Positions 34,878-44,533 of a stretch of 61,233 bases of DNA are shown here, in pieces (the first letter of the stretch is position 1; every line of letters starts with the position of its first letter). The notes beneath the pieces were generated by a model. The model ran no database searches, had not been told where the DNA came from, and was given only the letters and a program-made list of their open reading frames with translations. The stretch covers positions 1 through 61,233 of the forward strand of contig JAHBXO010000034.1 in the NCBI GenBank assembly GCA_019636445.1, read 5' to 3'. The DNA comes from Gemmataceae bacterium. GTDB lineage: Bacteria; Planctomycetota; Planctomycetia; Gemmatales; Gemmataceae. The position numbers and the translations under genes were made by a program.

Positions 34878-36032
34878 ATGTCGCTCGATCGGAGAACCTT
34901 CCTGATGGCCAGCACCGCTCTCGCCGCCGGCGCGACGCTCGGCCGTGCCGCCAACGCGAACAAGCATTGGGTCTTCATCGGCTGCTACACCGGCGGCAAG
35001 GGCGACAGCAAGGGCATCGGCCGCTGCGCGTTCGACCCTGCGACCGGCCAACTCGGCGAGCCAGAGACCGCGGCGGAAGTCGGAAGCCCGTCGTTCCTGG
35101 CCGTCTCGGCGAACAACAAGTTCCTCTACGCCGTCGGTGAAGGCGGCGCGAGCGGGAAAAAGGGCGGCGGCGTGTACGCCTACGCGCTCGACGCGGCGTC
35201 CGGAAAACTGACGCTGCTCAACGACGGTGACAGCGTCGGTTCCGGGCCGTGCCACGTCAGCGTCGATGGAAGCGGGAAGATGCTCTTCGTCGCGAACTAC
35301 GGCGGCGGCAGCAGCACCGCCTTCGCCGTGAACCCCGACGGCCGGCTCGATAAGCAGATTGGCTTCCACCAGTACAAGGGTGGCAGCGTGGACCCGAATC
35401 GGCAGAAGGCTCCGCACTCGCACTGCACGGCATTCACCAAGGCGGGCACGCACTGCTTCGTCGTCGACCTCGGCCTCGACGCCGTCATGGTCCATGCGGT
35501 TGATCCTACGGCCGGGAAAGTCTCGGCGGAGGCGCACACCATCGCGATGCCCAAGGGCAGCGGCCCGCGGCACATCGCCCTCAACGCCGACGAAACGATC
35601 GCGTACGTCAACGGCGAACTGGACATGACCGTGAATGTTGTGAAGCTCGATCTGAAGGGCCACAAATTCGAAGTGATTCAATCACTCTCGACCGTCCCGG
35701 AAGGGAAGCCGATGAAGGGCTACAGCACGGCCGAAGTGAAGATCCACCCGAACGGGAAGTTCGTCTACGTTTCGAATCGCGGCCAGAACAGCATCGGCGC
35801 CTTCGCGGTCCTGGACGGCGGCAAGCTGAAGGCGATCGGCCACATCACCGGCGACATCAAGACGCCGCGCAACTTCAACATCGATCCGAGCGGAAAGTGG
35901 ATGCTGATTGCGAATCAGGACGGCCACACCGTGCAGGTCTACAAGATGCAGGACGACGGCCTGGCTACTCCGACCGATTCGATCGTGAAGTACGGCAGCC
36001 CCGTCTGCGTGAAATTCGCCCCGATGGGTTAA
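34878..36032 (+). CDS. Lactonase-family beta-propeller protein, Tat-type leader
   Basis: A 384-residue seven-bladed beta-propeller of the lactonase (Pgl) family, whose E. coli member hydrolyses 6-phosphogluconolactone. It begins MSLDRRTFLMASTALAAGAT, a Tat-like leader, so unlike cytoplasmic Pgl it is probably exported and its natural lactone may differ. Blade motifs include FIGCYTGGKGDSKGI, GPCHVSVDGSGKMLFVANYG, GSGPRHIALNADETIAYVNG, IHPNGKFVYVSNRGQNSI and TPRNFNIDPSGKWMLIANQ. CGGAG precedes the ATG. A hairpin terminator follows. Confidence 0.9.
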   Translation: MSLDRRTFLMASTALAAGATLGRAANANKHWVFIGCYTGGKGDSKGIGRCAFDPATGQLGEPETAAEVGSPSFLAVSANNKFLYAVGEGGASGKKGGGVYAYALDAASGKLTLLNDGDSVGSGPCHVSVDGSGKMLFVANYGGGSSTAFAVNPDGRLDKQIGFHQYKGGSVDPNRQKAPHSHCTAFTKAGTHCFVVDLGLDAVMVHAVDPTAGKVSAEAHTIAMPKGSGPRHIALNADETIAYVNGELDMTVNVVKLDLKGHKFEVIQSLSTVPEGKPMKGYSTAEVKIHPNGKFVYVSNRGQNSIGAFAVLDGGKLKAIGHITGDIKTPRNFNIDPSGKWMLIANQDGHTVQVYKMQDDGLATPTDSIVKYGSPVCVKFAPMG

Positions 36033-36041
36033 TCGAAAGAA

Positions 36042-36065
36042 GCCCGCGGACGAGCGTCCGCGGGC
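36042..36065 (+). terminator. GC-rich terminator
   Basis: GCCCGCGGAC pairs with GTCCGCGGGC around a GAGC loop, ten bases after the lactonase stop. The 3' tail (TTCATCG) is only weakly T-rich, but the hairpin is the same as at 19639-19662 apart from one loop base. Confidence 0.65.
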
Positions 36066-36066
36066 T

Positions 36067-36948
36067 TCATCGTTCCAACCGCTTCCGCAAATACGTCGCC
36101 AGTTCCTGCCCCACGTCGGCATCCGTGCGCAGCCGCACGTAGTCGCACTCCAGCGTCCGGCACGCCGCTTCAATCTCCGCGAGATGCTGGTTAAACCCCT
36201 TCAAGTACTCCTCCCGCACCGAGAGCGGATCGGTGTTCAGTTCCGGCCACTCTTCCAAGCCCTTGAACAAAGTCGGGTGCCGGAACGGGAAGTCCATCTC
36301 GGCGGCGTCCAGCACCTGAATCACAATCACCTCGTGCTTCTGATACTTCAAGTGTCGGATGCCTTCGACGAGCGGCGGCACGTCGTCGAGCAGATCACTG
36401 AAAAGGAAGACAATCCCGCGCCGACCCAGCCGGCCGGCGAGTTCGTCCACCATCGCGCCGGTATTGGCGGGCCGATCGGTGGGACCGTCAAGCAGCAGGC
36501 GGAGAAGTTCGCGGTAGTGGTTGCCGGCCCGTGCCGAGGGGCGCAGGAAGTGGCGCACCGTCTTGTCGAACGTCGCGAGGCCGACGCTGTCCGTTTGTTG
36601 GAGAATCAGGAACGCCAGCGCCGCCGCGGCCCGGCACGCCGTCTCGTATTTCGATCGCTCCCCGCTGCGTACCTTCATCGACTCGCTCGCGTCGACGAGC
36701 ATCCACGCGACGAGGTTGGTCTCCTGTTCGTACTGCTTCAGGTGGTAGCGTTCGGTACGGCCGTAGACCTTCCAGTCGATGTGCTTGATGTCGTCGCCGG
36801 GCGAGTATTCGCGGTGCTGGGCGAACTCGACGGCGAAGCCGAACTGCGGACTCTTGTGCCGCCCGGCGAGGTGGCCCTCGACGACCTGACGCGCCTCGAG
36901 TTCGAGGGCGTCGATCTTCGCGAGCAGTTCGGCCGGCAGCGGCGTCAT
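36067..36948 (-). CDS. DUF58 domain protein
   Basis: A 293-residue member of the DUF58 family, which has a VWA-like fold. Features are HKSPQFGFAVEFAQHREYSP, GDDIKHIDWKVYGRTERYH, the MIDAS-like LVDASESMKV, GLATFDKTVRHFLRPS, and FLFSDLLDD near the second metal-site position. DUF58 proteins usually lie next to MoxR ATPases in one operon; here the MoxR gene is about 25 kb away at 10811. The gene is directly downstream of ftsY (8-base gap), so co-transcription with ftsY is likely. Confidence 0.9.
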   Translation of the reverse strand: MTPLPAELLAKIDALELEARQVVEGHLAGRHKSPQFGFAVEFAQHREYSPGDDIKHIDWKVYGRTERYHLKQYEQETNLVAWMLVDASESMKVRSGERSKYETACRAAAALAFLILQQTDSVGLATFDKTVRHFLRPSARAGNHYRELLRLLLDGPTDRPANTGAMVDELAGRLGRRGIVFLFSDLLDDVPPLVEGIRHLKYQKHEVIVIQVLDAAEMDFPFRHPTLFKGLEEWPELNTDPLSVREEYLKGFNQHLAEIEAACRTLECDYVRLRTDADVGQELATYLRKRLER

Positions 36949-36955
36949 GGCGGGC

Positions 36956-37864
36956 CTACTCGAAGAGGGCGGCGACGAAGCCGTCGGGGTCGAATGGTTC
37001 GAGGTCGTCGATACCTTCGCCGACGCCGACGAACTTCACCGGCAGGCCAACCTTCTGCTTGATGGCGAAGACGGCGCCGCCCTTTGCGGTGCCGTCGAGC
37101 TTCGAGAGGATGATGCCCGTGCACTTCACCGACTTGCTGAACTGCTCCGCCTGAACGACGGCGTTTTGGCCCGTCGTCGCATCCAGCACCATAAACACCT
37201 CGTGCGGCGCGCCCGGGATCTGCCGGCTGACGACGGTGTGGATCTTCTCCAACTCCTTCATGAGGTGCGTCTGCGTATGAAGGCGGCCGGCGGTATCCAC
37301 GATCAGCACGTCCACCTTTCGCGCCTTCGCCGCCTCGCAGGCGTCGTGCGCGACGGCGGCCGGTTGGACGTTCTGCCCCTGCTTGACGATATCGCACCCG
37401 ATGCGGCCGGCCCACACGGTCAGTTGCTCGACGGCCGCGGCGCGGAACGTGTCGCACGCGCCGAGCATCACCGTCTTGCCTTCCCCCTGCAACCGTTTCG
37501 CGAGCTTCGCGATCGAGGTCGTCTTCCCCGACCCGTTCACGCCCGCGATCATGATGACCGTCGGCCCGGACGGCGCGGTGCGGATGCCCTCGGCCGGATC
37601 GGCGAGCAGGTCGCGGAGTTTGGCCTTCACGAACGCGCGCACGTCGTCGCCGACCTCGCGGTCGATGTACGCCTTGCGAACTTCGTCCACGATCGTCGTC
37701 GCGGCCTTCGTGCCCACGTCGGCGAGAAGCAGCCGCTCCTCGAGCTTCGCGAGGAAATCCTTGTCCACGCGGTGCTGGCCGGTGAACAGGTCGACCACGC
37801 CGGAGAAGACGGAACGCGTCTTCGCGAGGCCCGATTTGATCTTCGTGAACAGCCGGCCGAGCAT
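36956..37864 (-). CDS. ftsY: Signal recognition particle receptor FtsY
   Basis: SRP receptor GTPase that docks ribosome-nascent chain complexes at the membrane. The 302-residue protein has a short N domain (residues about 30-95) and a G domain with G1 GVNGSGKTT (108-116), DTFRAAAVEQL (138-148), G3 DTAGR (190-194), and SKLDGTAKGG (254-263). It lacks the long acidic A domain of E. coli FtsY, as is common outside the enterics. No other SRP gene is present. It is divergent from the SulP gene. Confidence 0.97.
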   Translation of the reverse strand: MLGRLFTKIKSGLAKTRSVFSGVVDLFTGQHRVDKDFLAKLEERLLLADVGTKAATTIVDEVRKAYIDREVGDDVRAFVKAKLRDLLADPAEGIRTAPSGPTVIMIAGVNGSGKTTSIAKLAKRLQGEGKTVMLGACDTFRAAAVEQLTVWAGRIGCDIVKQGQNVQPAAVAHDACEAAKARKVDVLIVDTAGRLHTQTHLMKELEKIHTVVSRQIPGAPHEVFMVLDATTGQNAVVQAEQFSKSVKCTGIILSKLDGTAKGGAVFAIKQKVGLPVKFVGVGEGIDDLEPFDPDGFVAALFE

Positions 37865-38014
37865 GGTAAACCTTCAAAGGTTCGCGATCGAGCAAACAGA
37901 AATCTTAGCGGAACATCCGTGCGGCGTCCGCGCGGTCGATCTGGATAATCTTGGATGGATCGGGTAAATCAACAGTTGGCGACCACTTCGTATCCCGTTC
38001 GAGACCACCGACCA

Positions 38015-39553
38015 ATGACGGACGCGCCCGCATCGAAATCCCGCACAATCCTGGCCGATTTGCTGGCGTCGCTGGTGGTCTTCATGGTGGCGCTGCCGCT
38101 GTGCGTCGCCATCTCGAAAGCGTGCGGTCTGCCGCCAGAGGCCGGCGTCATCACCGGCATCGTCGGCGGTCTCGTCGTCGGCCTCGTCGCTGGCAGCCCT
38201 CTGCAGGTCAGCGGGCCCGCAGCCGGGTTGATCGTCCTCGTGCTCACCTATGTCAACTCGCCCGATGGACTCGCGCGGCTCGGCTGGATCGTCCTGCTCA
38301 GTGGCCTCCTGCAATTGCTCGCCGGCGCCCTGCGCCTCGGCCAGTGGTTCCGCGCCGTCTCGCCCGCCGTCGTCCTCGGCATGCTCGCCGGCATCGGCCT
38401 CATCATCCTCGCCAAGCAGTTCCACGTCCTCTTCGACCGCGCCGCCCCCGAGAAGATCGCCGACGCCTTCCTCGCCGCACCCGACACGCTCCGCGCGGCG
38501 ATCGAATCGTCCGAAGGCTCCGCCCGATCCGCCGGCCTCATCGGCTTGCTGACAGTTGCCGTCATGGTTCTCTGGAAGTCGCTCGCCCCGAAGCCGGTGT
38601 CGGTCGTGCCCGCCGCCGTCGTCGCCGTTGCCGCCGCCACGGCGCTCGCCGAACTCACCGGTTGGACGGTCGCCAAGGTGCAGGTTTCGCGTCTCGAAGA
38701 CGGTATTCGATTGCTAAACCTCATCGACTGGCAACGCTTCCTCCTGGACCCGAAGATCTGGGGCGCCGCCGTGACCGTCGCGCTGATCGCCAGCGCCGAA
38801 TCGCTCCTGTGCGCCGCGGCCGTGGACGCCAAGCACACCGGCCCGCGCACCCGCTTCGACCGCGAACTCGCCGCGCAGGGACTCGGCAACGCGATTTGTG
38901 GCGTCCTCGGCGTGTTGCCCATGACCGGTGTCATCGTCCGCAGTGCCGCCAACGTCGAGGCCGGCGCCAAGACCCGCCTCTCCGCTATCCTCCACGGTGC
39001 CTGGCTCCTGCTCTTCGTCGTCTTCCTGCCTGTCGTCCTCACGCGCGTGCCCGTCGCCGCCCTCGCCGGCGTGCTCGTCGTCACCGGCTGGAAACTCCTT
39101 GAAATCTCGGAGGCGCGGAAACTCCTCAAGGAAAGTCGGGCCGAGTTCGTCATCTTCCTGGCGACCGCGCTCGGCGTCGTCCTCGCCGACCTCCTCGCCG
39201 GCGTCCTCCTCGGCATCGCCCTCACGGCCGTCCGACTCCTGCACCGCTTCTCGCAGATCGAGATCCAGGCAACGAGCGACCCCATCGGCAAACGCGTCGA
39301 CCTTCACCTCGGCGGCGCGGGTACCTTCCTCAGCCTGCCCCGACTGGCGTCCGCCCTGGACCTCGTCCCGCGCGGCAAGGAATTGCATGTCCACCTCGAA
39401 CAACTGCGCACGGTCGATCACGCGATCTTCGACCTGCTGCACAAATTCAAGGGACAATACGAATCCTCGGGCGGCAAGTTCGTGATCGACTATGACGACT
39501 TGCAACTGCGCTTTCATGGCCGACCCGGGCCACGCAACGATTCAACATCGTAG
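38015..39553 (+). CDS. SulP-family anion transporter
   Basis: A 512-residue inorganic anion permease. Family features are the N-terminal LADLLASLVVFMVALPLCVA, GLPPEAGVITGIVGGLVVG, QVSGPAAGLIVLV, and the late SAESLLCAAAVDAKHTGPR; about ten membrane segments follow the SulP plan. The C-terminal cytoplasmic part (about 430-505) is a degenerate STAS domain (ELHVHLEQLRTVDHAIFDLL). The substrate could be sulfate or bicarbonate. The start at 38015 matches homologue N-termini better than an upstream ATG at 37955. Confidence 0.92.
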   Translation: MTDAPASKSRTILADLLASLVVFMVALPLCVAISKACGLPPEAGVITGIVGGLVVGLVAGSPLQVSGPAAGLIVLVLTYVNSPDGLARLGWIVLLSGLLQLLAGALRLGQWFRAVSPAVVLGMLAGIGLIILAKQFHVLFDRAAPEKIADAFLAAPDTLRAAIESSEGSARSAGLIGLLTVAVMVLWKSLAPKPVSVVPAAVVAVAAATALAELTGWTVAKVQVSRLEDGIRLLNLIDWQRFLLDPKIWGAAVTVALIASAESLLCAAAVDAKHTGPRTRFDRELAAQGLGNAICGVLGVLPMTGVIVRSAANVEAGAKTRLSAILHGAWLLLFVVFLPVVLTRVPVAALAGVLVVTGWKLLEISEARKLLKESRAEFVIFLATALGVVLADLLAGVLLGIALTAVRLLHRFSQIEIQATSDPIGKRVDLHLGGAGTFLSLPRLASALDLVPRGKELHVHLEQLRTVDHAIFDLLHKFKGQYESSGGKFVIDYDDLQLRFHGRPGPRNDSTS

Positions 39554-39646
39554 ACCCGGGCAGCGCTGGCTTTCGCCCCTCACCACGGCTCTGGAACGGC
39601 CATCACCAGACATCGACAAAGAATCGAATTTCCAGACTGGAATCCC

Positions 39647-40096
39647 TCACGAACCCGCAAGGGTTTCATCGAGTTTCCGACGAACCCCGTTCCAAAGGCC
39701 CGTCAGTTCGGCTTCGATCTGAGCCTGCAGCACGGCCTTCGGCACCATTTTGATCAACCCGGTCCGCTCGACGACTTCCGCCGACCAGACGACGCACGTG
39801 CCGATTCCGTCGTCGGTGAACTCGAAACGACCCGCGACGGTCAGCGTCGCGCCGGGCAGTCGATTCACCAGTTGAAACGATGCCGCGGACTGATCTCGGA
39901 CCATCGTCAACGTTGTTTCGATCGGAGCCACGGCCCATCGAAATCGCGATGGTGCCGTCCAGTTCGCGGTCTGTGAATCGGCGGCGTGCACGGAGGCGCC
40001 AGGCGCGCAGGCGGCCAGAAAGCGCGCGTCGGCCAGTCGCTCGGCGATTTGGCTTCGCGGATACGGGAAACGTACTTCGCCATTAAATCGGACCAT
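39647..40096 (-). CDS. CoxG/SRPBCC-family protein
   Basis: A 149-residue START-like (SRPBCC) protein of the CoxG type, once called carbon monoxide dehydrogenase subunit G. It begins MVRFNGEVRFPYPRSQIAERLADARFLAACAPG (in parts), the typical first strand and helix with CxPG, and continues with ATLTVAGRFEFTDDG and a C-terminal long helix. No carbon monoxide dehydrogenase gene is nearby, so a ligand-binding or membrane-related role is as likely. A GTG two codons upstream (40102) could be the start. It is divergent from the desaturase. Confidence 0.8.
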   Translation of the reverse strand: MVRFNGEVRFPYPRSQIAERLADARFLAACAPGASVHAADSQTANWTAPSRFRWAVAPIETTLTMVRDQSAASFQLVNRLPGATLTVAGRFEFTDDGIGTCVVWSAEVVERTGLIKMVPKAVLQAQIEAELTGLWNGVRRKLDETLAGS

Positions 40097-40148
40097 TTTC
40101 ACCGATTTCCAGAATGCAACCGATCCGTCTTCTCATAAACGGGAAAAA

Positions 40149-41240
40149 ATGCCGTTAATTTTTTGCTGGACCGCGAGAAGTCGACACATTACTCTCCTAT
40201 ACCTTCAGGACAGTCTATTTCCCACCCGGCCGACGAAGGGGCCGAGCTTGTTTTCCGACGATCTGCGAAAGGGTACCATCATTCAACCCATACTTCCGCG
40301 GCCGACGCTTCCCGCCGCTCCCCGACCCCACGGCCTGCGTCGCGCGGCCGGTGCGATTTTCAACTGGATCAATGTCCTGCCGTTCCTCGGCATCCACGTA
40401 GCCTGTATCGCCGTTTTCTTCGTCGAGTTCCACTGGTGGGCCATCCCGCTCTTCCTGACGACCTATTCGCTGCGCGTCTGGGCGCTGACCGCCGGCTTCC
40501 ACCGCTATTTCGCGCACCGCGCCTACAAGACTTCACGCTGGTTCCAGTTCGTCATCGCCACCATCGGCTCGGCCGCGATCCAGAAAGGTCCGATGTGGTG
40601 GGCCGGCGAACACCGCCAGCACCACCGCCACTCCGACCAGGACGGCGACCCGCACAGCCCCATCAAGAAATCGGTCTTCTGGGCCCACATCGGTTGGATC
40701 ATCAGTCGCGGCAACGGCGACACCGACTGGCACGAAATGAAGGACTGGAACAAGTTTCCCGAACTCAAGTGGCTCGATCGCTTCCACTGGATTCCCGGCG
40801 CGCTGCTCGGTGTCGGCTGCTGGTACTTCGGCGGACCGACGGCGCTCGTCTGGGGCTTCGTCCTCAGCACGGTCGCGGTCTACCACGTGACCTTCTGCGT
40901 GAACTCCGTCTGCCACCTGTTTGGCTATCGTCGCTTCGAGACGACCGATCAAAGCCGCAACAACTGGTGGGTGGCCCTGTTGACCTTCGGCGAAGGCTGG
41001 CACAACAACCACCACCACTACCAGAGCAGCGCCCGGCAAGGCTTCGCTTGGTACGAAGTGGACATCTCCTACATGTCCTTGAAAGTCCTGTCCTGGCTGG
41101 GAATCGTGTGGGACTTGCGCGAACCGACGCCCCGGGCCTTGCAGAAGAACCTCATCGGCTGCGCCACGACGGCCAAAGTCCTCGATGGTCAGATCCCGGC
41201 TCCGGCACCTGAGCCGAACGAATCGCCGCTCGCGGGCTGA
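40149..41240 (+). CDS. Membrane fatty acid (acyl-CoA) desaturase
   Basis: Di-iron integral membrane desaturase of the stearoyl-CoA delta-9 type, which adds a double bond to fatty acyl chains. Three His boxes are present: HRYFAH (118-123), EHRQHHRHS (154-162) and HNNHHHY near 285. Four membrane helices flank them. The first roughly 33 residues from the ATG at 40149 look unlike coding sequence of the family. A TTG at 40248 with GAAGGGG eight bases before it would give a 330-residue protein starting LFSDDLRKG and is a credible true start. A strong terminator follows. Confidence 0.9.
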   Translation: MPLIFCWTARSRHITLLYLQDSLFPTRPTKGPSLFSDDLRKGTIIQPILPRPTLPAAPRPHGLRRAAGAIFNWINVLPFLGIHVACIAVFFVEFHWWAIPLFLTTYSLRVWALTAGFHRYFAHRAYKTSRWFQFVIATIGSAAIQKGPMWWAGEHRQHHRHSDQDGDPHSPIKKSVFWAHIGWIISRGNGDTDWHEMKDWNKFPELKWLDRFHWIPGALLGVGCWYFGGPTALVWGFVLSTVAVYHVTFCVNSVCHLFGYRRFETTDQSRNNWWVALLTFGEGWHNNHHHYQSSARQGFAWYEVDISYMSLKVLSWLGIVWDLREPTPRALQKNLIGCATTAKVLDGQIPAPAPEPNESPLAG

Positions 41241-41258
41241 TTTGGATACGAATCATTT

Positions 41259-41294
41259 CGGGGAGCCAATCCGCGCGGATTGGCTCCCCGTTTT
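41259..41294 (+). terminator. Strong palindromic terminator after the desaturase
   Basis: CGGGGAGCCAATCC and its perfect complement (41259-41290, 16+16 bases fully palindromic) are followed by TTTT (41291-41294), 18 bases past the desaturase stop. Confidence 0.85.
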
Positions 41295-41493
41295 CGTTCC
41301 GGGAATCGGCGGAGCGATTCCGGACAAGCCGCTCCGCACGTAACTGTCATCCTGAAAATCGTTTGCGACAACTCCAGTTGTGATTCCGGTTTGGAGGCAT
41401 GATTCCACGGAGGGGTGGCAACGGAACCGAAAAAGACAAATCGGACAGATCCATTTCGTCAGCGATCGAACGCCGCGCCATCCGACGCCCCGA

Positions 41494-42978
41494 TCACCGT
41501 GCCGGGCGGAGCGTCGCCGCGAGTTGGGCGAGCCGTTTCTCCCAAAACTGCTGATAGTCGAAAGCGCACGAAGCGTGCGCGCCGATGACCATGGGTTTCA
41601 CCCCGTCCGGGGTCTGCGCATCCATTTTGATCGCGCTGAGCACGACCAGTTTCGTGAGGTTCGGATCCGATCCGCTCACCTTGAATCGCAAGGTATCGAT
41701 CCCGCGACGCTCGCCGGAGTTGGGGCTGTCACCCAACGGGGGATCGGTCAGTTCCTGCCAGTTCTTCAAGCCGTAGAGCTTGTCGTATTGCTCGCGGAGA
41801 TACTCCCGCAAGGCCGCCATCGGTTCGTCGCTGGTCGGCGCGAGCAACAGCACGGCCAGCCGGGCGCGGGGCTTGATGTCACGCTTGACACGGGAGACGA
41901 ACTCGGCATCGAACACGATATCGGCCTTGGGGTCTTCGATGCGCGGGTCGGGGAGTTTCTTCCACCAGCCGTCGCCGTCGGTGAGCCGGTAGTCGGCGGC
42001 TTCCCCGACAAGCAGCACGCTGGCGGACGTGGTTTCCTTCCAGTCGTTGCGGGTGGCCAGAAATGAAAGGCGATTCCGAATGTCGTCGAGGTCGGGGGCC
42101 ATCTGGTTGGCTTCCGATTCCGGAGCCAGCGCGAAGAACCAGTATCCGATACCCTTGTGGGCGATGGCGTAGGCCTCGCCGACATGAACGCCGCTGCCGA
42201 GTCTTGGCGTGGCCGTGCCGCGGAATGTCGTCTTGAGCGCCGGCAGACCGGCCCAGACGGCCCCCTCCTCGTCGTGCGCGTCGAGGTCGTCAAACAGCGG
42301 ACGGAGGCGGTCGGTGATGCCCTCTTTCAGTTCGCCAGGCTGGGGATTCCGCGTGCTGTAGTCTCGGGCTTCGATGGCGACGACGGCCGTACCGCCGATC
42401 CGTTTCAGACCGAGCAGATTCACCCCCAACAGCGCCTTCGCATCATCGTCGCGCTCCCAATTCGGCACGGGTAGCCGATACGCGGCGTTTCGTTCCTCGA
42501 ACTGCACGGTCCCGGACGGCCCGCCGGCCCCGGAGTTGAGCTTTCCAATGACCGCCACGCCGATGGCGATGGCCGTGGCCACGACGGCAAGCACGCCCAA
42601 CAACGGTTTCCACGAGGTCTGCTCCCCGTATTGGCGGGCACGGACCAGCGGCCGCTCAGGAGCCGTCGACGGTACTTCCACGGACGGTGGCGGTAAGGCT
42701 GCCGGCATTGGGGGTGCGGGAGCCGGCGGGAGCGGTTCGGAAAACGTCGCGGTTGGCGCGTCGGCCCCCAAAAGATCGCCGCGGTCGGGTGGAAAGAGCG
42801 AACGCGTCAGATCGAACTGGTCCGCCATCGGCGGTGGGGCGACGGGCGGCGGAACGGCCGGGCCAAGTGTGAACCGCATGCCACAACGCGGACAGGTGAG
42901 GATCGCCCCAGGTGGCACCTGCGTCGGATCAAACAAGAATGGGCAGTTGGGATTCGGGCACTTCAGGGCGTTCGCCAT
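41494..42978 (-). CDS. Zinc-ribbon membrane protein of unknown function
   Basis: A 494-residue protein from ATG 42978. An N-terminal zinc ribbon has cysteines at 7, 12, 29 and 32 (CPNPNC ... CPRC), followed by a long Pro/Ala-rich linker (about 40-115), one membrane helix (PLLGVLAVVATAIAIGVAVI, about 122-141), and a large domain that would lie outside the membrane. The outer domain has IGYWFFALAPESEANQM, SVLLVGEAADYRLTDG and a final HASCAFDYQQFWEKRLAQL. This ribbon-linker-TM design is common in planctomycetes, possibly sensory, but the function is unknown. The frame opens 12 codons earlier, with no better start. Confidence 0.8.
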   Translation of the reverse strand: MANALKCPNPNCPFLFDPTQVPPGAILTCPRCGMRFTLGPAVPPPVAPPPMADQFDLTRSLFPPDRGDLLGADAPTATFSEPLPPAPAPPMPAALPPPSVEVPSTAPERPLVRARQYGEQTSWKPLLGVLAVVATAIAIGVAVIGKLNSGAGGPSGTVQFEERNAAYRLPVPNWERDDDAKALLGVNLLGLKRIGGTAVVAIEARDYSTRNPQPGELKEGITDRLRPLFDDLDAHDEEGAVWAGLPALKTTFRGTATPRLGSGVHVGEAYAIAHKGIGYWFFALAPESEANQMAPDLDDIRNRLSFLATRNDWKETTSASVLLVGEAADYRLTDGDGWWKKLPDPRIEDPKADIVFDAEFVSRVKRDIKPRARLAVLLLAPTSDEPMAALREYLREQYDKLYGLKNWQELTDPPLGDSPNSGERRGIDTLRFKVSGSDPNLTKLVVLSAIKMDAQTPDGVKPMVIGAHASCAFDYQQFWEKRLAQLAATLRPAR

Positions 42979-43183
42979 AACTCGATTCCGTCGCACAGGG
43001 AGTGCCGAGAGCAAAGGCGATTATAGCTGATTCAGATCGGTATTCGTTAGTGGTCTTAACTGATTGCCGGTAGAGAGTTACTGCCTGGTGAGAATATCGG
43101 AGTTTTAGACGAAATGGCCAAGCTGTCCCGATCCTCCGTTTAAAATCCCGACAATGGCATTCAGGTGCGCCGACAATTCGCGG

Positions 43184-43211
43184 TTGACTTCACATAGGGC
43201 CGTTCTAGATA
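43184..43211 (+). promoter_or_regulatory. Candidate sigma-70 promoter for the histidine kinase
   Basis: TTGACT (43184-43189) and TAGATA (43206-43211) with a 16-base spacer, about 80 bases upstream of the kinase start. The 313-base gap (42979-43291) is notably more AT-rich than the genes around it and separates divergent genes; nothing else was recognised in it. Confidence 0.5.
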
Positions 43212-43291
43212 TGCTTTGAAAATTCGGATTTCAGCCCCGATCAAAGGCCGTAGCCGCAATCGAATCGAGTTGGCCTTTGGAGACCCCATTT

Positions 43292-44530
43292 ATGACCCCC
43301 GCCGGCGGACTAGCGACCGGTCTTGCATTTCTGCCCCGGTGGCTGGCGGACGACGACGCTTGCACGCTGGAGGCGGCGCTACCGTCGTGGGTCGGAGCTG
43401 CCGGCTGGCGGGAAGCGGGGATCGCATGGCCCTTGGAGAGCAATCCCAAGACTTGCGTGACGGCGACCGCCGAACGAGCCACGACGAACGCAACGCCGCC
43501 GCATGAATTGCCGGAAGTCGCAAAAACTCTTGCAAATGGCACGCCAACGGTGTTGTGGCAAGTCCCGGGCACCTCCGGACGCCTCTACACGCGAATCGCT
43601 CCGAGCGGACGGGCCTTTGGAGCGATTTGGGCCGAGCGATCCATCCATGAACCCTGGACGGATACCGACCGCAATTATCTGATTCTCGCGGCGAGGATGA
43701 TCGAAAAGTCGACGCACCTTTCGCGAGCCATCGGACCGATCCTCGAACCGACTCGGCTCGAACAGCGCCTGAAGGACGCCGCCGTCATCGCCGGCCGCAT
43801 GGCGCACGACTTCGATAACATCCTGACCGGCATCATGGGTTTTACCGACCTTTCGATGCCCCTCGCGCCCGTCGGTTCGCAGTTGGCCCGCTTTTTGGGT
43901 GAAATCAACTCTGTCGGGGCCCGCGGCATCGTCTTCACGCAGCAATTGCACCAGTTGAGCCGCAGCGCGCAGATCAAACCGATGCCTGGGTCGGTCTCCT
44001 CGACGGTGGCCAAGGAATCCGGTCGGCTGAAAGCCCTGTACCCGAATGGCGCGACGGTCGAGAACCGCGTACCGGCGAACCTCGCCGCCGTCGCGATGGA
44101 CGCCGGACCTCTGGGGACGGTGCTCGGTCATCTGATCGAAAACGCGATCCATGCCTCGCCGGCCGGATCCACGGTGACAGTGACGGCACGGGCCGTCGAT
44201 CTGACACCGGAGGAAGCGCGAGGTTATCTCGGCCGCGTCGAACCTGGCCCGAACATCGAAGTGACCGTGGCCGATACGGGCAGCGGCATCAAGCCGGACG
44301 TGAAGGCGCGACTCTTCGCCGAACCGTTCTACACCACGAAGGTCCGCCATCGCGGCTTGGGCCTCGCGATCGTCTATCGCACTCTGTTCGCACACCGGGG
44401 AGGGATTCGCATCGACGCGGCCGTTCCTCCCGAACCCGGTACCCTCGTCCGCGTCGTGTTTCCCATCGCTTCGGCCCGACCGGCGGTCGCACCGACGGCG
44501 TCCCTTTCCGCAACCACCACCGGAGGTTAA
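43292..44530 (+). CDS. Sensor histidine kinase
   Basis: A 412-residue kinase from ATG 43292 (GGAG upstream; an alternative TTG lies five codons earlier). Residues about 1-150 form an input region with no membrane helix, possibly GAF-like. The dimerisation/phosphoacceptor helix reads MAHDFDNILTGIMGFTDL with His172, the class whose H-box is followed by D/N. The ATPase domain has the N box LIENAIHAS (Asn284), G1 VADTGSGIKP (Asp328) and G2 GLGLAIV. It is therefore a cytoplasmic kinase. The regulator gene starts three bases after its stop, so they form a two-gene operon. Confidence 0.92.
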   Translation: MTPAGGLATGLAFLPRWLADDDACTLEAALPSWVGAAGWREAGIAWPLESNPKTCVTATAERATTNATPPHELPEVAKTLANGTPTVLWQVPGTSGRLYTRIAPSGRAFGAIWAERSIHEPWTDTDRNYLILAARMIEKSTHLSRAIGPILEPTRLEQRLKDAAVIAGRMAHDFDNILTGIMGFTDLSMPLAPVGSQLARFLGEINSVGARGIVFTQQLHQLSRSAQIKPMPGSVSSTVAKESGRLKALYPNGATVENRVPANLAAVAMDAGPLGTVLGHLIENAIHASPAGSTVTVTARAVDLTPEEARGYLGRVEPGPNIEVTVADTGSGIKPDVKARLFAEPFYTTKVRHRGLGLAIVYRTLFAHRGGIRIDAAVPPEPGTLVRVVFPIASARPAVAPTASLSATTTGG

Positions 44531-44533
44531 CCC

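Noticed and set aside
43148..43170. Sigma-54 type promoter (TGGCAT ... TGCGC)
   Set aside because: The GG-to-GC spacing is 9 or 11 bases rather than 10, and a better sigma-70 pair lies just downstream.
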